The notes beneath the pieces are model-generated. The model worked only from the letters and a program-made list of their open reading frames with translations. It ran no database searches and had not been told where the DNA came from. This document shows positions 33,343-41,435 of a stretch of 62,604 nucleotides of DNA, one piece after another (position 1 is the first letter of the stretch; each line of letters starts with the position of its first letter). Source of the stretch: a virus. The DNA lies in IMG/VR virus record IMGVR_UViG_3300044619_000874, positions 1 to 62,604 of that record; one strand, 5' to 3'. Position numbers and translations under genes: made by a program.

Positions 33343-33618
33343 CTACGCTACGGCCGGAATGAGGTACAGATTGCCTCTGACGTCCAGCGTCAGGACGGTG
33401 TCGGGCTTCCCGACGCCGCCAGAGATCACCCACATCTGCTCGACCAAGTCGCTGCCGCCAGCGTTGTTGGGATCGCCCATCAGCCGCATGCCGCCGCGAC
33501 TGGTGAGTTGGCCGGGCTTCGACAACATGAAGTTGCACTGCTGCGTGGCCCCGCCCGGAGGCACGGCATAGGGCGAGGCTTGGGTTACAAGCCCTCCCCA
33601 CTTCTGAATCCGCTGCAT
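33343..33618 (-). CDS. Small tail or nozzle accessory protein
   Basis: 91 aa. It has a basic start (MQRIQKWGG), then a strand-rich region with NLYLIPAVA at the end. It resembles the N-terminal segment of podovirus nozzle proteins (pattern of Gly-rich strands and MLSKPGQL), so it may be a split N-terminal module of the large gene downstream. The ATG lies three bases after the adaptor gene's stop. Confidence 0.6.
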   Translation of the reverse strand: MQRIQKWGGLVTQASPYAVPPGGATQQCNFMLSKPGQLTSRGGMRLMGDPNNAGGSDLVEQMWVISGGVGKPDTVLTLDVRGNLYLIPAVA

Positions 33619-33621
33619 GGC

Positions 33622-34578
33622 TTACGCCCCCTGATCGGGGCCGAGCGGTGCGTAGGTTCCGGCGTACTGCGTGGTCACAGCGTCGGGCGTCCGGTCGTAC
33701 GGGGCTCGGCGACCCGAGATCGGAGCGATCACATCACCTTCCATCGCGAGTTTCAGATCGCGCTGGTACAGGCCAACGGCGGCGTTGATGTCCTTGCCCA
33801 TCATGCGGGCCATCCAGAGTTCGGAGCCCGTGAGGATGGCGGAGAACATGCCCGGCGACACATCGAGGTAGTCGCTGATGACGTACCGGCACTGTTCGGT
33901 GAACGCGCCAATGTTGGAGTCCAACAGCAGCGAAGTAGAGGAGGCGCGCGTCGTGATGCGGGCCTGTGCCTGATACGGGTAGAACCCGGAGAGCGGCTCC
34001 GGGTAGTTGCCCGGCGTGCCGATACGGAAGATCGAGCCTACGCAGCGGGCCGGGAAGTTCGTGCTGATGCCCGTGACGGTCGTGCCGTTGGAAGTGACAA
34101 ACCCCGTCCGCACCTGCGTCTCGTACCCCATCAGCGTCAGCGGCTTCGGGGCGCGGCGGTAGGTGTACTGGATGGCTGTGTTCGTGGCGAACTTGCCGCC
34201 GATGCACAGTTCCCATCGGTCGAAGAAGGCGGGGTCAGTGCTCTTGCGCACCGTCCAGTAAACGGCCTCGCCCAACGTGAGTTGGCTCTGTTCAAGCCGT
34301 AGCCACTCGGCCGGGCTGATGTACGAGGTCACCGTCGTGCGGTCGGGGAGCACGATGGCATCGACGTTCTTGCAGTCCTCCGGCAGCGGGTAGGTGTTGT
34401 CGGTCGGGGTTACGTTGATCGTGCCCGTCGTGACATGCCACAGCCAGTCTTTGGCGTTGCACACATCCCGGTAGGAGTGATGAACAGAGGCGCGGATGAC
34501 GCGGTGCTCCTGATCCTGCGATCCGCCACCAGCGGACTGCATGAGGTATTCGATTGCGTCGTGGGCACAGTAGTGCAT
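33622..34578 (-). CDS. Head-to-tail adaptor-like protein (tail tubular A-like)
   Basis: 318 aa. The N-terminal portion is helical (HDAIEYLMQSAGGGSQDQ, then a HHSYRDV segment) and the remainder is beta-rich with TYPLPEDCKNVDAIVLPDR, YTYRRAPKPL and a FPARCVGSIFRIG strand. This helix-plus-beta layout and its place just before the nozzle gene fit the adaptor or tail tubular A protein of podoviruses. It would ring the portal and receive the tail. The ATG has AGGAG upstream. No search was possible. Confidence 0.68.
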   Translation of the reverse strand: MHYCAHDAIEYLMQSAGGGSQDQEHRVIRASVHHSYRDVCNAKDWLWHVTTGTINVTPTDNTYPLPEDCKNVDAIVLPDRTTVTSYISPAEWLRLEQSQLTLGEAVYWTVRKSTDPAFFDRWELCIGGKFATNTAIQYTYRRAPKPLTLMGYETQVRTGFVTSNGTTVTGISTNFPARCVGSIFRIGTPGNYPEPLSGFYPYQAQARITTRASSTSLLLDSNIGAFTEQCRYVISDYLDVSPGMFSAILTGSELWMARMMGKDINAAVGLYQRDLKLAMEGDVIAPISGRRAPYDRTPDAVTTQYAGTYAPLGPDQGA

Positions 34579-34606
34579 GGTCGTCTCCTAGAGTCTGGTC
34601 TGTGTG

Positions 34607-34807
34607 TTACTTGTGCTTTACGCCAGCGATCTTGTCCTTCGCAAACTGGATCACCTCTGGCGTCCAGTGCTGGGCAGCCATGTCCTTGACCGCTTGCGGG
34701 GCGTTATCGGGCAGCGGGCGAGCAGGCGAGTAGGTGCAGGCCCACAGGGTTCCGTTGCGGTTCTCGATGTAACTGATGACGCCGTGCTTTCCGATAGTCG
34801 TTCGCAT
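34607..34807 (-). CDS. Small hypothetical protein
   Basis: 66 aa, basic, with a short strand-rich start (MRTTIGKHGVISYIENRNGT) and a helix with KDMAAQHWTPEVIQFAK. It is coupled to the fibre-like gene by TGATG. The function is unknown; it is probably a fibre or tail accessory protein. Confidence 0.62.
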   Translation of the reverse strand: MRTTIGKHGVISYIENRNGTLWACTYSPARPLPDNAPQAVKDMAAQHWTPEVIQFAKDKIAGVKHK

Positions 34808-35334
34808 CAGAGGCTCCCCCGCAGCGGCGGATCGTCGGTCAAGTATGTGAAAGAGACAGAGAAGCCGCTCCCGGCGTCTTCACCGTCCTCAATCACCATC
34901 ACGGGGGCTTCTGCGTCAGCGTATGCGAGACTCCCGATGATCTTGCCTGCGGACGAGATCACCACTCCGGCGTAAGGATTCCGCGAGGTTTGCCCACTGG
35001 TCATGGTTTCCTTTATTGAAAACGGAAGCCCAAGCAGGGTGCTGTCGGGTCGCACGTCTGCGGCTTCAGCACTTGAAACGCCGATGAACAGGGTGACGAG
35101 TTGACCACTGCGAACCCAGTATCCTGCGCACGACGTGTCGATGGTCGCGTCATTACCGGGCGCAAGAAACTGCGGCTGCCACTCGCCGCTGAACTGCGTT
35201 TCGCCCTCCACGAGCAAGAAGCCATCGCTGCCCAGTGTGAGAGCGTTCCCAGCGTCAGCACTGACCGTAGACGGGCCGGGAGGCCCCTTGAGGGACTGCC
35301 ACCCGGCACCGTCGTATACCTTGACGTCCTTCAA
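34807..35334 (-). CDS. Fibre-like protein with docking-type N-terminus (175 aa)
   Basis: 175 aa. It starts MKDVKVYDGAGWQSLKGPPG, the N-terminal segment shared by a group of neighbouring genes here. The rest is beta-rich, with hydrophobic/Thr alternation as in short fibre head domains. The start is TTG at 35334 with GAGGAG seven bases upstream. The N-terminal segment probably anchors the protein to the virion while the C-terminal domain binds a receptor or carbohydrate. Confidence 0.68.
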   Translation of the reverse strand: MKDVKVYDGAGWQSLKGPPGPSTVSADAGNALTLGSDGFLLVEGETQFSGEWQPQFLAPGNDATIDTSCAGYWVRSGQLVTLFIGVSSAEAADVRPDSTLLGLPFSIKETMTSGQTSRNPYAGVVISSAGKIIGSLAYADAEAPVMVIEDGEDAGSGFSVSFTYLTDDPPLRGSL

Positions 35335-35338
35335 TGGA

Positions 35339-36223
35339 CTACTCCTCGATCCAGAAGTCGCCGATGGCTGCGGTGGCGGGCTGCGTCGGGCTCTTGGTCA
35401 CAGCGACCGAGCGGCCATCAGCACCGTCTGCGCCCGGAGCACCATCGGCACCGGCGTCGCCCTTGTCGCCCTTTTCGCCAGCCGCAGCGGCGGCACCGTC
35501 AGCACCCTTTGAGGCGATGAGTTGCCACGATGCGGGCTCGGCGTCGGGCGTGACGCCCGTGCTACTCGGGTTGGCGATCTGGACGTAGGACGATCCGAGA
35601 TACGTCACGACGTCGTAGTTGTCGTAGTCGGGGCCAGCGACGAACTCGCCCTTGTAGGTGAACCCTTGACCGTCGGCACCGGGAGCCCCGTCAGCACCCG
35701 CCGCACCGTCAGCACCCTTCGTGGCGAGGGGAGCCCACGCAGTCGTGTCGGTGATGTCCTCGTCGCCGAACCCAGCGATCATGATGTAGGTGGTGCCTTG
35801 ATAGGTCACCACATCGTTGACGGCATATGCACTGCCGTCCCACTCACCCCGAAAGGTGAAGCCAACGCCATCGGCACCCGGAGCCCCGTCAGCACCAGCC
35901 TGACCGTCTTGGCCCGGAGCACCATCGGCACCGTCCGCACCGTCCTTGCCCGCCGGGCCGCGAATGCTGCCGACGTTCACCCACGAGGTGCCGTCCCACA
36001 CGAGGCCCTCGCCGGGATTCGTGCCAGCAGGGAAGCCAGCCGGAACCGGATCGGCAACGATCCACATGTCGCCAACGTCAGGGGTAGCGGACGGTGGGTA
36101 GACAGAGGCAGTGCCCTTGATGTCTACGCCGGAGCCGTCCTTGCCGTCCTTGCCGTCCGCGCCCGGAGGCCCGACGATGGAGACCCACGCTGTGCCGTCA
36201 AAGATGCTGACGTTCTTTGCCAT
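35339..36223 (-). CDS. Collagen-like fibre protein (294 aa)
   Basis: 294 aa. It starts MAKNVSIFDGTAWVSIVGPPG, then has four or more collagen-type Gly-x-y blocks (GADGKDGKDG, GPAGKDGADG, GADGAAGADG, GEKGDKGDAG) separated by three ~40-residue globular units with YDVVTYLGSSYVQI-type strands. Collagen-like segments form trimeric rods in phage fibres. The globular units recur with similar sequence, indicating internal duplication. It is positioned in the fibre cluster. Function: structural stalk or adhesin. Confidence 0.8.
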   Translation of the reverse strand: MAKNVSIFDGTAWVSIVGPPGADGKDGKDGSGVDIKGTASVYPPSATPDVGDMWIVADPVPAGFPAGTNPGEGLVWDGTSWVNVGSIRGPAGKDGADGADGAPGQDGQAGADGAPGADGVGFTFRGEWDGSAYAVNDVVTYQGTTYIMIAGFGDEDITDTTAWAPLATKGADGAAGADGAPGADGQGFTYKGEFVAGPDYDNYDVVTYLGSSYVQIANPSSTGVTPDAEPASWQLIASKGADGAAAAAGEKGDKGDAGADGAPGADGADGRSVAVTKSPTQPATAAIGDFWIEE

Positions 36224-36235
36224 TGCTATCTGCCT

Positions 36236-36439
36236 CTAGGTGTTACTGATCCACACGGTTCCCGGCTTCGCACTTGCGGGCTGGGTGTTCTGCACTAGGA
36301 CTTCCACTGACTCGCCAGCGTCGCCCTTATCGCCTTTGTCGCCCTTGTCGCCTTTGGGGCCGGGCGTGCCTCCACCGCTCCCAGTGGTTATGGGCTTCCA
36401 CGAGTCGGTATCGACGTCGAAGTAGTAAATGACTGCCAT
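36236..36439 (-). CDS. Short collagen-like fibre protein (67 aa)
   Basis: 67 aa. It starts MAVIYYFDVDTDSWKPITTG, again the docking-type N-terminus, then a short collagen-type stretch (GPKGDKGDKGDKGDAG) and a C-terminal strand region ending TVWISNT. This is the smallest member of the fibre family. The ATG is one base after the upstream stop. It may be a truncated or accessory copy. Confidence 0.68.
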   Translation of the reverse strand: MAVIYYFDVDTDSWKPITTGSGGGTPGPKGDKGDKGDKGDAGESVEVLVQNTQPASAKPGTVWISNT

Positions 36440-36440
36440 G

Positions 36441-37829
36441 TCAGTACGCCGCCTTCCAGCGGATGCCCGAGAATGTCGCCTCGCTTGATCGTGCGCCGGG
36501 ACTAACTTTGATGTCACGATTGTTCTGATGAATCGTGCAGAACCCGTAGGTGACAGCAGTGCCAACAAGCCGCATGGCGAGGGGGAACTTCGATTCAAGT
36601 TCTGCAAGCGGGAACTGTGGCGGCAGTCGCAGCGGCACCCACTCGCCGATGCCCGCACCAAACGACAGAGTCCCCTTGAGTTCGATGAAGCCCCCAATCA
36701 TCCTCGCCTGAATCTCGGTAGAAACAGACTCCTTCGCCCCATCCATGCGCACCATCCATGTCCAATCAATGTCGGGCGGAGGAGGCTTCGTGCCACCGAC
36801 GAGCATTAACTTCACCGCGTCAAGGACGGACTTCTTGAAGTCGGCCAACGCTGGATCGTTGATCGTCGGCGAGCCAAGCGGACTGATCGCGGTCAGTTTG
36901 TCATCGACCTGCTTGCGCGAGTACAGCATCAACGCCATCTGGTTGTCGAAGTCGGCCTTGCTGAACGCTTGGTCGATCCGCATGAAGCGGTCGTCGGTCT
37001 GCTTCTGCGTGTATACGTCGGTCTTGAGGGGGTAGCGGAAGTCCGCTTCAGCCCGCGTGTAGATCGAATCAAAGATTGTCTGTACTTGGTTACGGAGAAG
37101 GTCGAGGGCTTCGAGCCTGCCGTACCGGGTGTCGGCGGTTGCGAGCGTGACGTACGGGGCGAGGTCAATGACCGGAGCGGCCTTGCTCTCCAGCGTCTCG
37201 ATGCGTGGCAGGAGGGCGTTTAGCGGTTCGAGGTCGGACTTGTAGACGAGGAACTCGTTGTTGAGTCCGACGTTCAGAACGAGCCGGGCTCCGTAGCCCT
37301 CGCCCGTGTCCGTGTACCCGAGAGCGACAGGTGGCAGCAACGTGTCGCCAAACCCGTAAGCCTGCGACACGACGGTCTTAGCGAGGAACGGCTGCTGATT
37401 GTCCTGCTTGGCGGCGTATCGGTCATCTGACTCGACCCGCGTGTAGATCGAGTCGAACACCGCCTGCAACTGCGTCGTGATCAGCGTCGTGGTCGAGAGC
37501 GGGGCGAACTTCCCGTCTACTTCCACCTTCGTGTAGGTGACGGCTTGGTCGGCCTTGAGGTCGATCTTCACCTGCAACTGCCGTGCGGTCTCGGTGACGG
37601 CGAACAGGACTTGGTTCTGCACGGCATCGAGGTCGAGGGCACCCTCATCACGGCACACCTTGATCGCGGCGTCAGTCTCTGGCTTGGTGTAGTACACCGA
37701 CAGGTCTGTGGCCGGGATGGCCGCAATGGCGGCATCGACGTACTCGGTCTTGGCGTAGTCCTCAAGACCAGCCGGTGACGCGACTATCTCTTCCCACTTC
37801 CCGTTGTTGTAGACGTTGAGAGTTTTCAT
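36441..37829 (-). CDS. Tail fibre-like protein (462 aa)
   Basis: 462 aa. The N-terminus MKTLNVYNNGKWEEIVASPAG belongs to the docking family. The middle carries several YxxxxTD.R(Y/F)-type trimeric fibre repeats (IYTRVESDDRYA, IYTRAEADFRYP, VYTQKQTDDRF). The C-terminal ~120 residues (from PPPPDIDWTWMVR on) share a layout with the two upstream fibre genes, so they are paralogous head domains. The ATG comes one base after the preceding stop and has no ribosome site, so translational coupling is likely. Confidence 0.75.
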   Translation of the reverse strand: MKTLNVYNNGKWEEIVASPAGLEDYAKTEYVDAAIAAIPATDLSVYYTKPETDAAIKVCRDEGALDLDAVQNQVLFAVTETARQLQVKIDLKADQAVTYTKVEVDGKFAPLSTTTLITTQLQAVFDSIYTRVESDDRYAAKQDNQQPFLAKTVVSQAYGFGDTLLPPVALGYTDTGEGYGARLVLNVGLNNEFLVYKSDLEPLNALLPRIETLESKAAPVIDLAPYVTLATADTRYGRLEALDLLRNQVQTIFDSIYTRAEADFRYPLKTDVYTQKQTDDRFMRIDQAFSKADFDNQMALMLYSRKQVDDKLTAISPLGSPTINDPALADFKKSVLDAVKLMLVGGTKPPPPDIDWTWMVRMDGAKESVSTEIQARMIGGFIELKGTLSFGAGIGEWVPLRLPPQFPLAELESKFPLAMRLVGTAVTYGFCTIHQNNRDIKVSPGARSSEATFSGIRWKAAY

Positions 37830-37830
37830 G

Positions 37831-38913
37831 CTAATAGGCGTAGGCTTGAGCCCCCGTCAGTTCGGTACCGGTGATCTTGCCGTCCCCGACCACGCCGACG
37901 CCGCCGTCCGCGTAGAACCGAACGAACACGCGGCGGTAAGACACGCCAGTGTCGTAGCCGAATGCCACGACGGTTTGGTCGCGGGGTGGCTTCGGGAAGT
38001 TCGCGGGCAGTCGCTGCGCTACCGTGAACGTGCCTGTGGCGGTGACGGTGAGGGTCAGTTCTCCACGCAGTTGGATCATTCCGTTCAGGACACGGGCCTC
38101 GATCAGGCCAGAGCCCGCGACCTTCACGCATGGAGTCCAGTCGATGTCGGCCGGTACGGTCTTGCCGCCAGCCATCACATTGCGAACCTCGTCAATGACG
38201 CTCTTCCGCATCGCGGCGAGGGAGTCGTCGGAAAGGCGGAGCGTGGAGAGTTGGCGGGTCGTGAGGTTGACTGTTGCAGGTGACAACCACAGGTCGCCGT
38301 CCTTGAGGTCGCCAGCCGGAGCGGTGGGGCTCTCGTATACGGCAGGTCGCTCGCCGCCTGCACCAGTGGGAATGTTGAACAGGTCAACCATTCCGACAGG
38401 GGCGAAGGGCTTGTCGAGTTCATCGGATGCAAGCCGCATCAGCCGACCGCCGTCGTCCTGCGTCAGCGTCGATGGGTTCTGTGGCGTCGGCAGGCCAGCC
38501 TCTGACTTGACGATCTTCGTGACCGAGCGGACTGGGCCGTTCATCACGATGGTGGTCTGGTACTCCTGTCGCTTGATGGCGACGAGGGCACCGGAAGCGT
38601 CGAAGTAGTGCAGGCCGTCGGCGTAGTCCTTGAAGGCGTCTTCGAGGGCGGAGGGCGTTGCGGCAGTCGGCTGTGGCGTCGCGCCCGCATGGCCGGTGAT
38701 CGGCTGTGTCGGGAACAGGTCGGTCACATCGGCAAGGGCCGTATCGACGTACTCGGTCGTGGCGTACGCCGACAGGTCAACGTCACCTGTTGCAGCGTTT
38801 GCAACAAGTGCATCGACCTCCAAGTCGGTGTAGTACCCGACCAGCCCCTTCGTGTAGGCCCACGAGGAGGTGGAGTCAGTCCGCGTCGGTAGTGCGCGAT
38901 CAGGTGCTGGCAT
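37831..38913 (-). CDS. Tail fibre-like protein with paralogous head domain (360 aa)
   Basis: 360 aa. The N-terminus is a short linker (MPAPDRALPT) with YYTDLEVDALV and YATTEYVDTAL fibre-type repeats. The C-terminal part begins with VPADIDWTPCVKVAGSG, followed by beta strands with LNGMIQLRGELTL, closely matching the order of elements in the proteins at 36441 and 39269. It is a likely receptor-binding protein of a multi-fibre virion. The start is the ATG in the TGATG overlap with the gene upstream. Confidence 0.75.
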   Translation of the reverse strand: MPAPDRALPTRTDSTSSWAYTKGLVGYYTDLEVDALVANAATGDVDLSAYATTEYVDTALADVTDLFPTQPITGHAGATPQPTAATPSALEDAFKDYADGLHYFDASGALVAIKRQEYQTTIVMNGPVRSVTKIVKSEAGLPTPQNPSTLTQDDGGRLMRLASDELDKPFAPVGMVDLFNIPTGAGGERPAVYESPTAPAGDLKDGDLWLSPATVNLTTRQLSTLRLSDDSLAAMRKSVIDEVRNVMAGGKTVPADIDWTPCVKVAGSGLIEARVLNGMIQLRGELTLTVTATGTFTVAQRLPANFPKPPRDQTVVAFGYDTGVSYRRVFVRFYADGGVGVVGDGKITGTELTGAQAYAY

Positions 38914-39269
38914 CAGACGTCACAGATGGGAATGAGGTACTTCTTGCCACCAATCACAACCGGGATGGCCCCAGTGATGAGAGGCTGATGGAAGGTCTGG
39001 CCGTCAGCAGACAGGCCAATGGGAGTGCCGTCGGCTTGCTCAATGATCGGGTCTTCCACGACGGTGATCGGGCTGGAAGCGGTGAACTCGCTGGTGCCAG
39101 TTCCAGTCCCGGTGGAGTCCCCAGTGGGGTCAATCCAGATGGCATCCACGCCGGGAGGGGCGGGCGCAACATCCGACACGAAGACCTGCGGCTCCGACGA
39201 ACCGCCGACGCCCGCAAGGGGAGCCCATGCGGTGCCGTTCCAAACGCGGAGTTCAACTGCGTCAGCCAT
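38913..39269 (-). CDS. Fibre-family protein with docking-type N-terminus (118 aa)
   Basis: 118 aa. It starts MADAVELRVWNGTAWAPLAGVGG, has a Gly/Thr-rich middle (DSTGTGTGTSEFT), and ends with a strand-rich IPVVIGGKKYLIPICDV. It has no collagen and no head domain. The ATG overlaps the stop of the upstream fibre gene. The N-terminal motif ties it to the same virion site as its neighbours; it may be an adaptor between fibres. Confidence 0.7.
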   Translation of the reverse strand: MADAVELRVWNGTAWAPLAGVGGSSEPQVFVSDVAPAPPGVDAIWIDPTGDSTGTGTGTSEFTASSPITVVEDPIIEQADGTPIGLSADGQTFHQPLITGAIPVVIGGKKYLIPICDV

Positions 39270-40354
39270 CAGGTAATCCTCACTGACGCACCGTCGAAGT
39301 ACACCGTGTCGCAGCCGCCGCACGCGACACTGAGCCAGCCGTTCGTCCGCACGTTCACCGTGCCGAGTACTGGGACTGTCGCGGTCGGGGAAGTGCGGCC
39401 AGTGATGAACGCCCGAGTGCCCACGCTCGGACGAGCGAAGGCGGGGGGGAGTTGGAGGTAGGCAAGTCCACCCTGCGAAGCCTGCGTGGTCTGGCCCGCC
39501 GCCATCTCGAAGGAGCCCCTGAGGTAGAGGACGCCATTCAACTGAATGGCCTCGACTGTCGAGGTCTGGGGGCCGGGCTGGATGGCGGCAATGATCGGAC
39601 AGGGCGTCCAAGTCGTGATGTCCGGTGGCGGAACCACCCCACCGTTCAGCGTCTTGCGAATGTCGGGGAGAATGGCCGCTGCAATGGCCGCAGTGTCAAC
39701 GGCCTCGCCAGCGGGGAGTGCTGCGAGTTTGGCGTCGATCTCTGACTGCACTTGAGCGAGCGTGATCCCCTTGCTGGCCGGAGCACTGGCCGCATCAACA
39801 GGCTTGGCCCAGATGGTCGGCAGGGCGGGGTCGCCCGGAGGGGAGGGCGGCTGCGTGTCGGATACCACTACGGGCTCGGCGAAGTACCAGCCACTCGCAG
39901 GGTCTAGGTCTGCCCGAAGGTAGCCCTGCTGAGTCGGCGTCGGAAGTTCGTAGCCGGGAGCACCGCCAGCACGAATCGGGCCACCGGAGCCGTAGAGCAG
40001 CGTCCCGAAGACGGCGGAGGTCGAACTCAACCAACCCGCACCGCCGCCGAAGTCGCCAAGATCGCCGGGCCCCGTAATGTCCACGCGAGTGAACAGAACC
40101 GGCTGGGACTGGAACGCAGCCTTGAGAGCCATCTCCTCCGACCACTGCTGGATCGGAAGGTTGGGCGAGGCAGTGAGGCCGGTGATCGGGCCAGTGGCAG
40201 TCGTGTCAACCGTGCCGCTTGGCATCGAGGCAGTGGCGAGATCGACAATGCTCTTGACGGTGACGCGCTGCGTGGTGGTGCCGTTCACGACCGGCACGAT
40301 GCTGGTCGCTGTGGCTACCCCGGTCGGCAGTGCTGTGATCTTGACGTCGGCCAT
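39269..40354 (-). CDS. Fibre protein with paralogous head domain (361 aa)
   Basis: 361 aa. The N-terminal 70 residues have Thr/Val-rich strands typical of phage fibre or baseplate-attachment starts (MADVKITALPTGVATATS). The C-terminal ~110 residues starting at VPPPDITTWTPCPI, with LNGVLYLRGSFEM and LQLPPAF, match the head-domain order in the fibre genes downstream. The start ATG forms TAATG with the stop of a 51-aa gene upstream. Confidence 0.75.
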   Translation of the reverse strand: MADVKITALPTGVATATSIVPVVNGTTTQRVTVKSIVDLATASMPSGTVDTTATGPITGLTASPNLPIQQWSEEMALKAAFQSQPVLFTRVDITGPGDLGDFGGGAGWLSSTSAVFGTLLYGSGGPIRAGGAPGYELPTPTQQGYLRADLDPASGWYFAEPVVVSDTQPPSPPGDPALPTIWAKPVDAASAPASKGITLAQVQSEIDAKLAALPAGEAVDTAAIAAAILPDIRKTLNGGVVPPPDITTWTPCPIIAAIQPGPQTSTVEAIQLNGVLYLRGSFEMAAGQTTQASQGGLAYLQLPPAFARPSVGTRAFITGRTSPTATVPVLGTVNVRTNGWLSVACGGCDTVYFDGASVRIT

Positions 40355-40509
40355 TACTGCTGCTGTTCAGTTCGGAGTTTGTCGCCCCGCTCGGTGTTCA
40401 GTACTTCGCCGGTCTCGGCGAGGATTCGATAGGTGACGATGTCCGGGGGTGGAGGCGGGACGTACCCACCCTTGGTTCGGTCTTGGCATGGGGCAAGGAA
40501 GCGATCCAC
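40354..40509 (-). CDS. Small protein (51 aa), Pro-rich
   Basis: 51 aa starting with a GTG: MDRFLAPCQDRTKGG, then a Pro run (VPPPPPD), YRILAETGEVLNTERG and a terminal Gln tail. AAGGGG is nearby upstream. It sits between two coupled virion genes and forms TAATG with the next. It is not recognised. It may be a fibre or head accessory peptide. Confidence 0.5.
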   Translation of the reverse strand: MDRFLAPCQDRTKGGYVPPPPPDIVTYRILAETGEVLNTERGDKLRTEQQQ

Positions 40510-40512
40510 GGC

Positions 40513-40827
40513 TCACCCCTTGACCATCAGAGTTCCCTTGACGTCGGCACCCCGGACTACGATGTACGTTGCGGCGTAGATGGCGTGGGGCAACTCGTAA
40601 GCCTTACCGTCAGCCACCGCGAGAGTTGCGGGCTGGGCCTCCTGATTGAGCAGGGGGGCGGGCTCGTCGCCGGGCTTGGCGACACAGCACAGTTCGAGCG
40701 TGCCAGCACCTTCCTCGACGAGCAGGATGGCACCAGAGCAGGCGGAGAACTGCACGAGCGTGCCGGAGCCGTCGGCCTTGAAGTCGACGGGGTACGATCC
40801 GCCTCCGCGCTCAACCTTACCGGGCAT
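40513..40827 (-). CDS. Small virion-operon protein (104 aa)
   Basis: 104 aa. It is mostly beta-strand with Gly turns (LVQFSACSGAILLVEEGAG) and two adjacent Cys. It has AGGAG upstream and a CCATAACA motif 25 bases before the start. Its composition suggests a small capsid decoration or head-completion protein. No family recognised. Confidence 0.6.
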   Translation of the reverse strand: MPGKVERGGGSYPVDFKADGSGTLVQFSACSGAILLVEEGAGTLELCCVAKPGDEPAPLLNQEAQPATLAVADGKAYELPHAIYAATYIVVRGADVKGTLMVKG

Positions 40828-40852
40828 GGGACTTCTCCTGCTTGTGTGCAGG

Positions 40853-40860
40853 TGTTATGG
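40853..40860 (-). promoter_or_regulatory. CCATAACA motif
   Basis: CCATAACA on the minus strand, 25 bases upstream of the start at 40827. It is one of the recurring CCATAA family. Confidence 0.35.
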
Positions 40861-40880
40861 CCCCGGCTGCGGCGGTCGCG

Positions 40881-41435
40881 TCAGGACTTCTTATTCCAGT
40901 GCGGGGTGTGGGTTTCCCTGATCCGACGCTCTGCCGCCCGTAGGGTGGTGCCCGGATTTTCACGCACCTCCTTCTTGGCAAGTTCCCTGACCAGCCGTGG
41001 GTTCAGCCCGTTTGCCCGCTTGGGCGGCGCGACGCCCTCGGGAGGCTCGTAGTTCACTTGCCCGCGAAGTTCGAGTTTCCGCTCCTTGGCGACGCGGAGC
41101 ACGTCTTCCCTGTCGGAGACCCACGCCTTCGGGTCGAGGTGGCACTTCTTGTTCGCCAGCCCCGACATGTAGTACTTGCCCTCGGTGCTGATCCCGGCGG
41201 CCTTAGCCTCCTTGAGCATCCACTTGGCCTGCTTGGTCGGCAGCCCATCGAGCCACTCGCCGTTCTTCCGGCCCTTCATCCACGAGTCGTTCGTGCCGTG
41301 GACTGCCGGTGCGGCTTGGAGCGCGCACATCTCCGCCCAGCGGGGCGTCTGGCCGTCAGAGATCATCTTCCGGTAGTGCCGCTGCACTTCCGCACTAGCG
41401 TTCGAGATGTCGGGCGGAAGATCGATGTCAACCAT
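40881..41435 (-). CDS. Hypothetical virion-operon protein
   Basis: 184 aa, basic and helical, with no membrane segment. The block WMLKEAKAAGISTEGKYYMSG with KCHLDPKAWV seems to be a conserved phage family, but its function is unknown to me. A basic C-terminus (RRIRETHTPHWNKKS) may contact DNA. It overlaps the portal stop by 8 bases, with AAGGAG upstream. Confidence 0.65.
   Translation of the reverse strand: MVDIDLPPDISNASAEVQRHYRKMISDGQTPRWAEMCALQAAPAVHGTNDSWMKGRKNGEWLDGLPTKQAKWMLKEAKAAGISTEGKYYMSGLANKKCHLDPKAWVSDREDVLRVAKERKLELRGQVNYEPPEGVAPPKRANGLNPRLVRELAKKEVRENPGTTLRAAERRIRETHTPHWNKKS

Noticed and set aside
35339-36439. CRISPR-like or tandem DNA repeat in the collagen genes
   Set aside because: The repeated DNA reflects Gly-x-y codons in coding sequence; there are no constant repeats with unique spacers.
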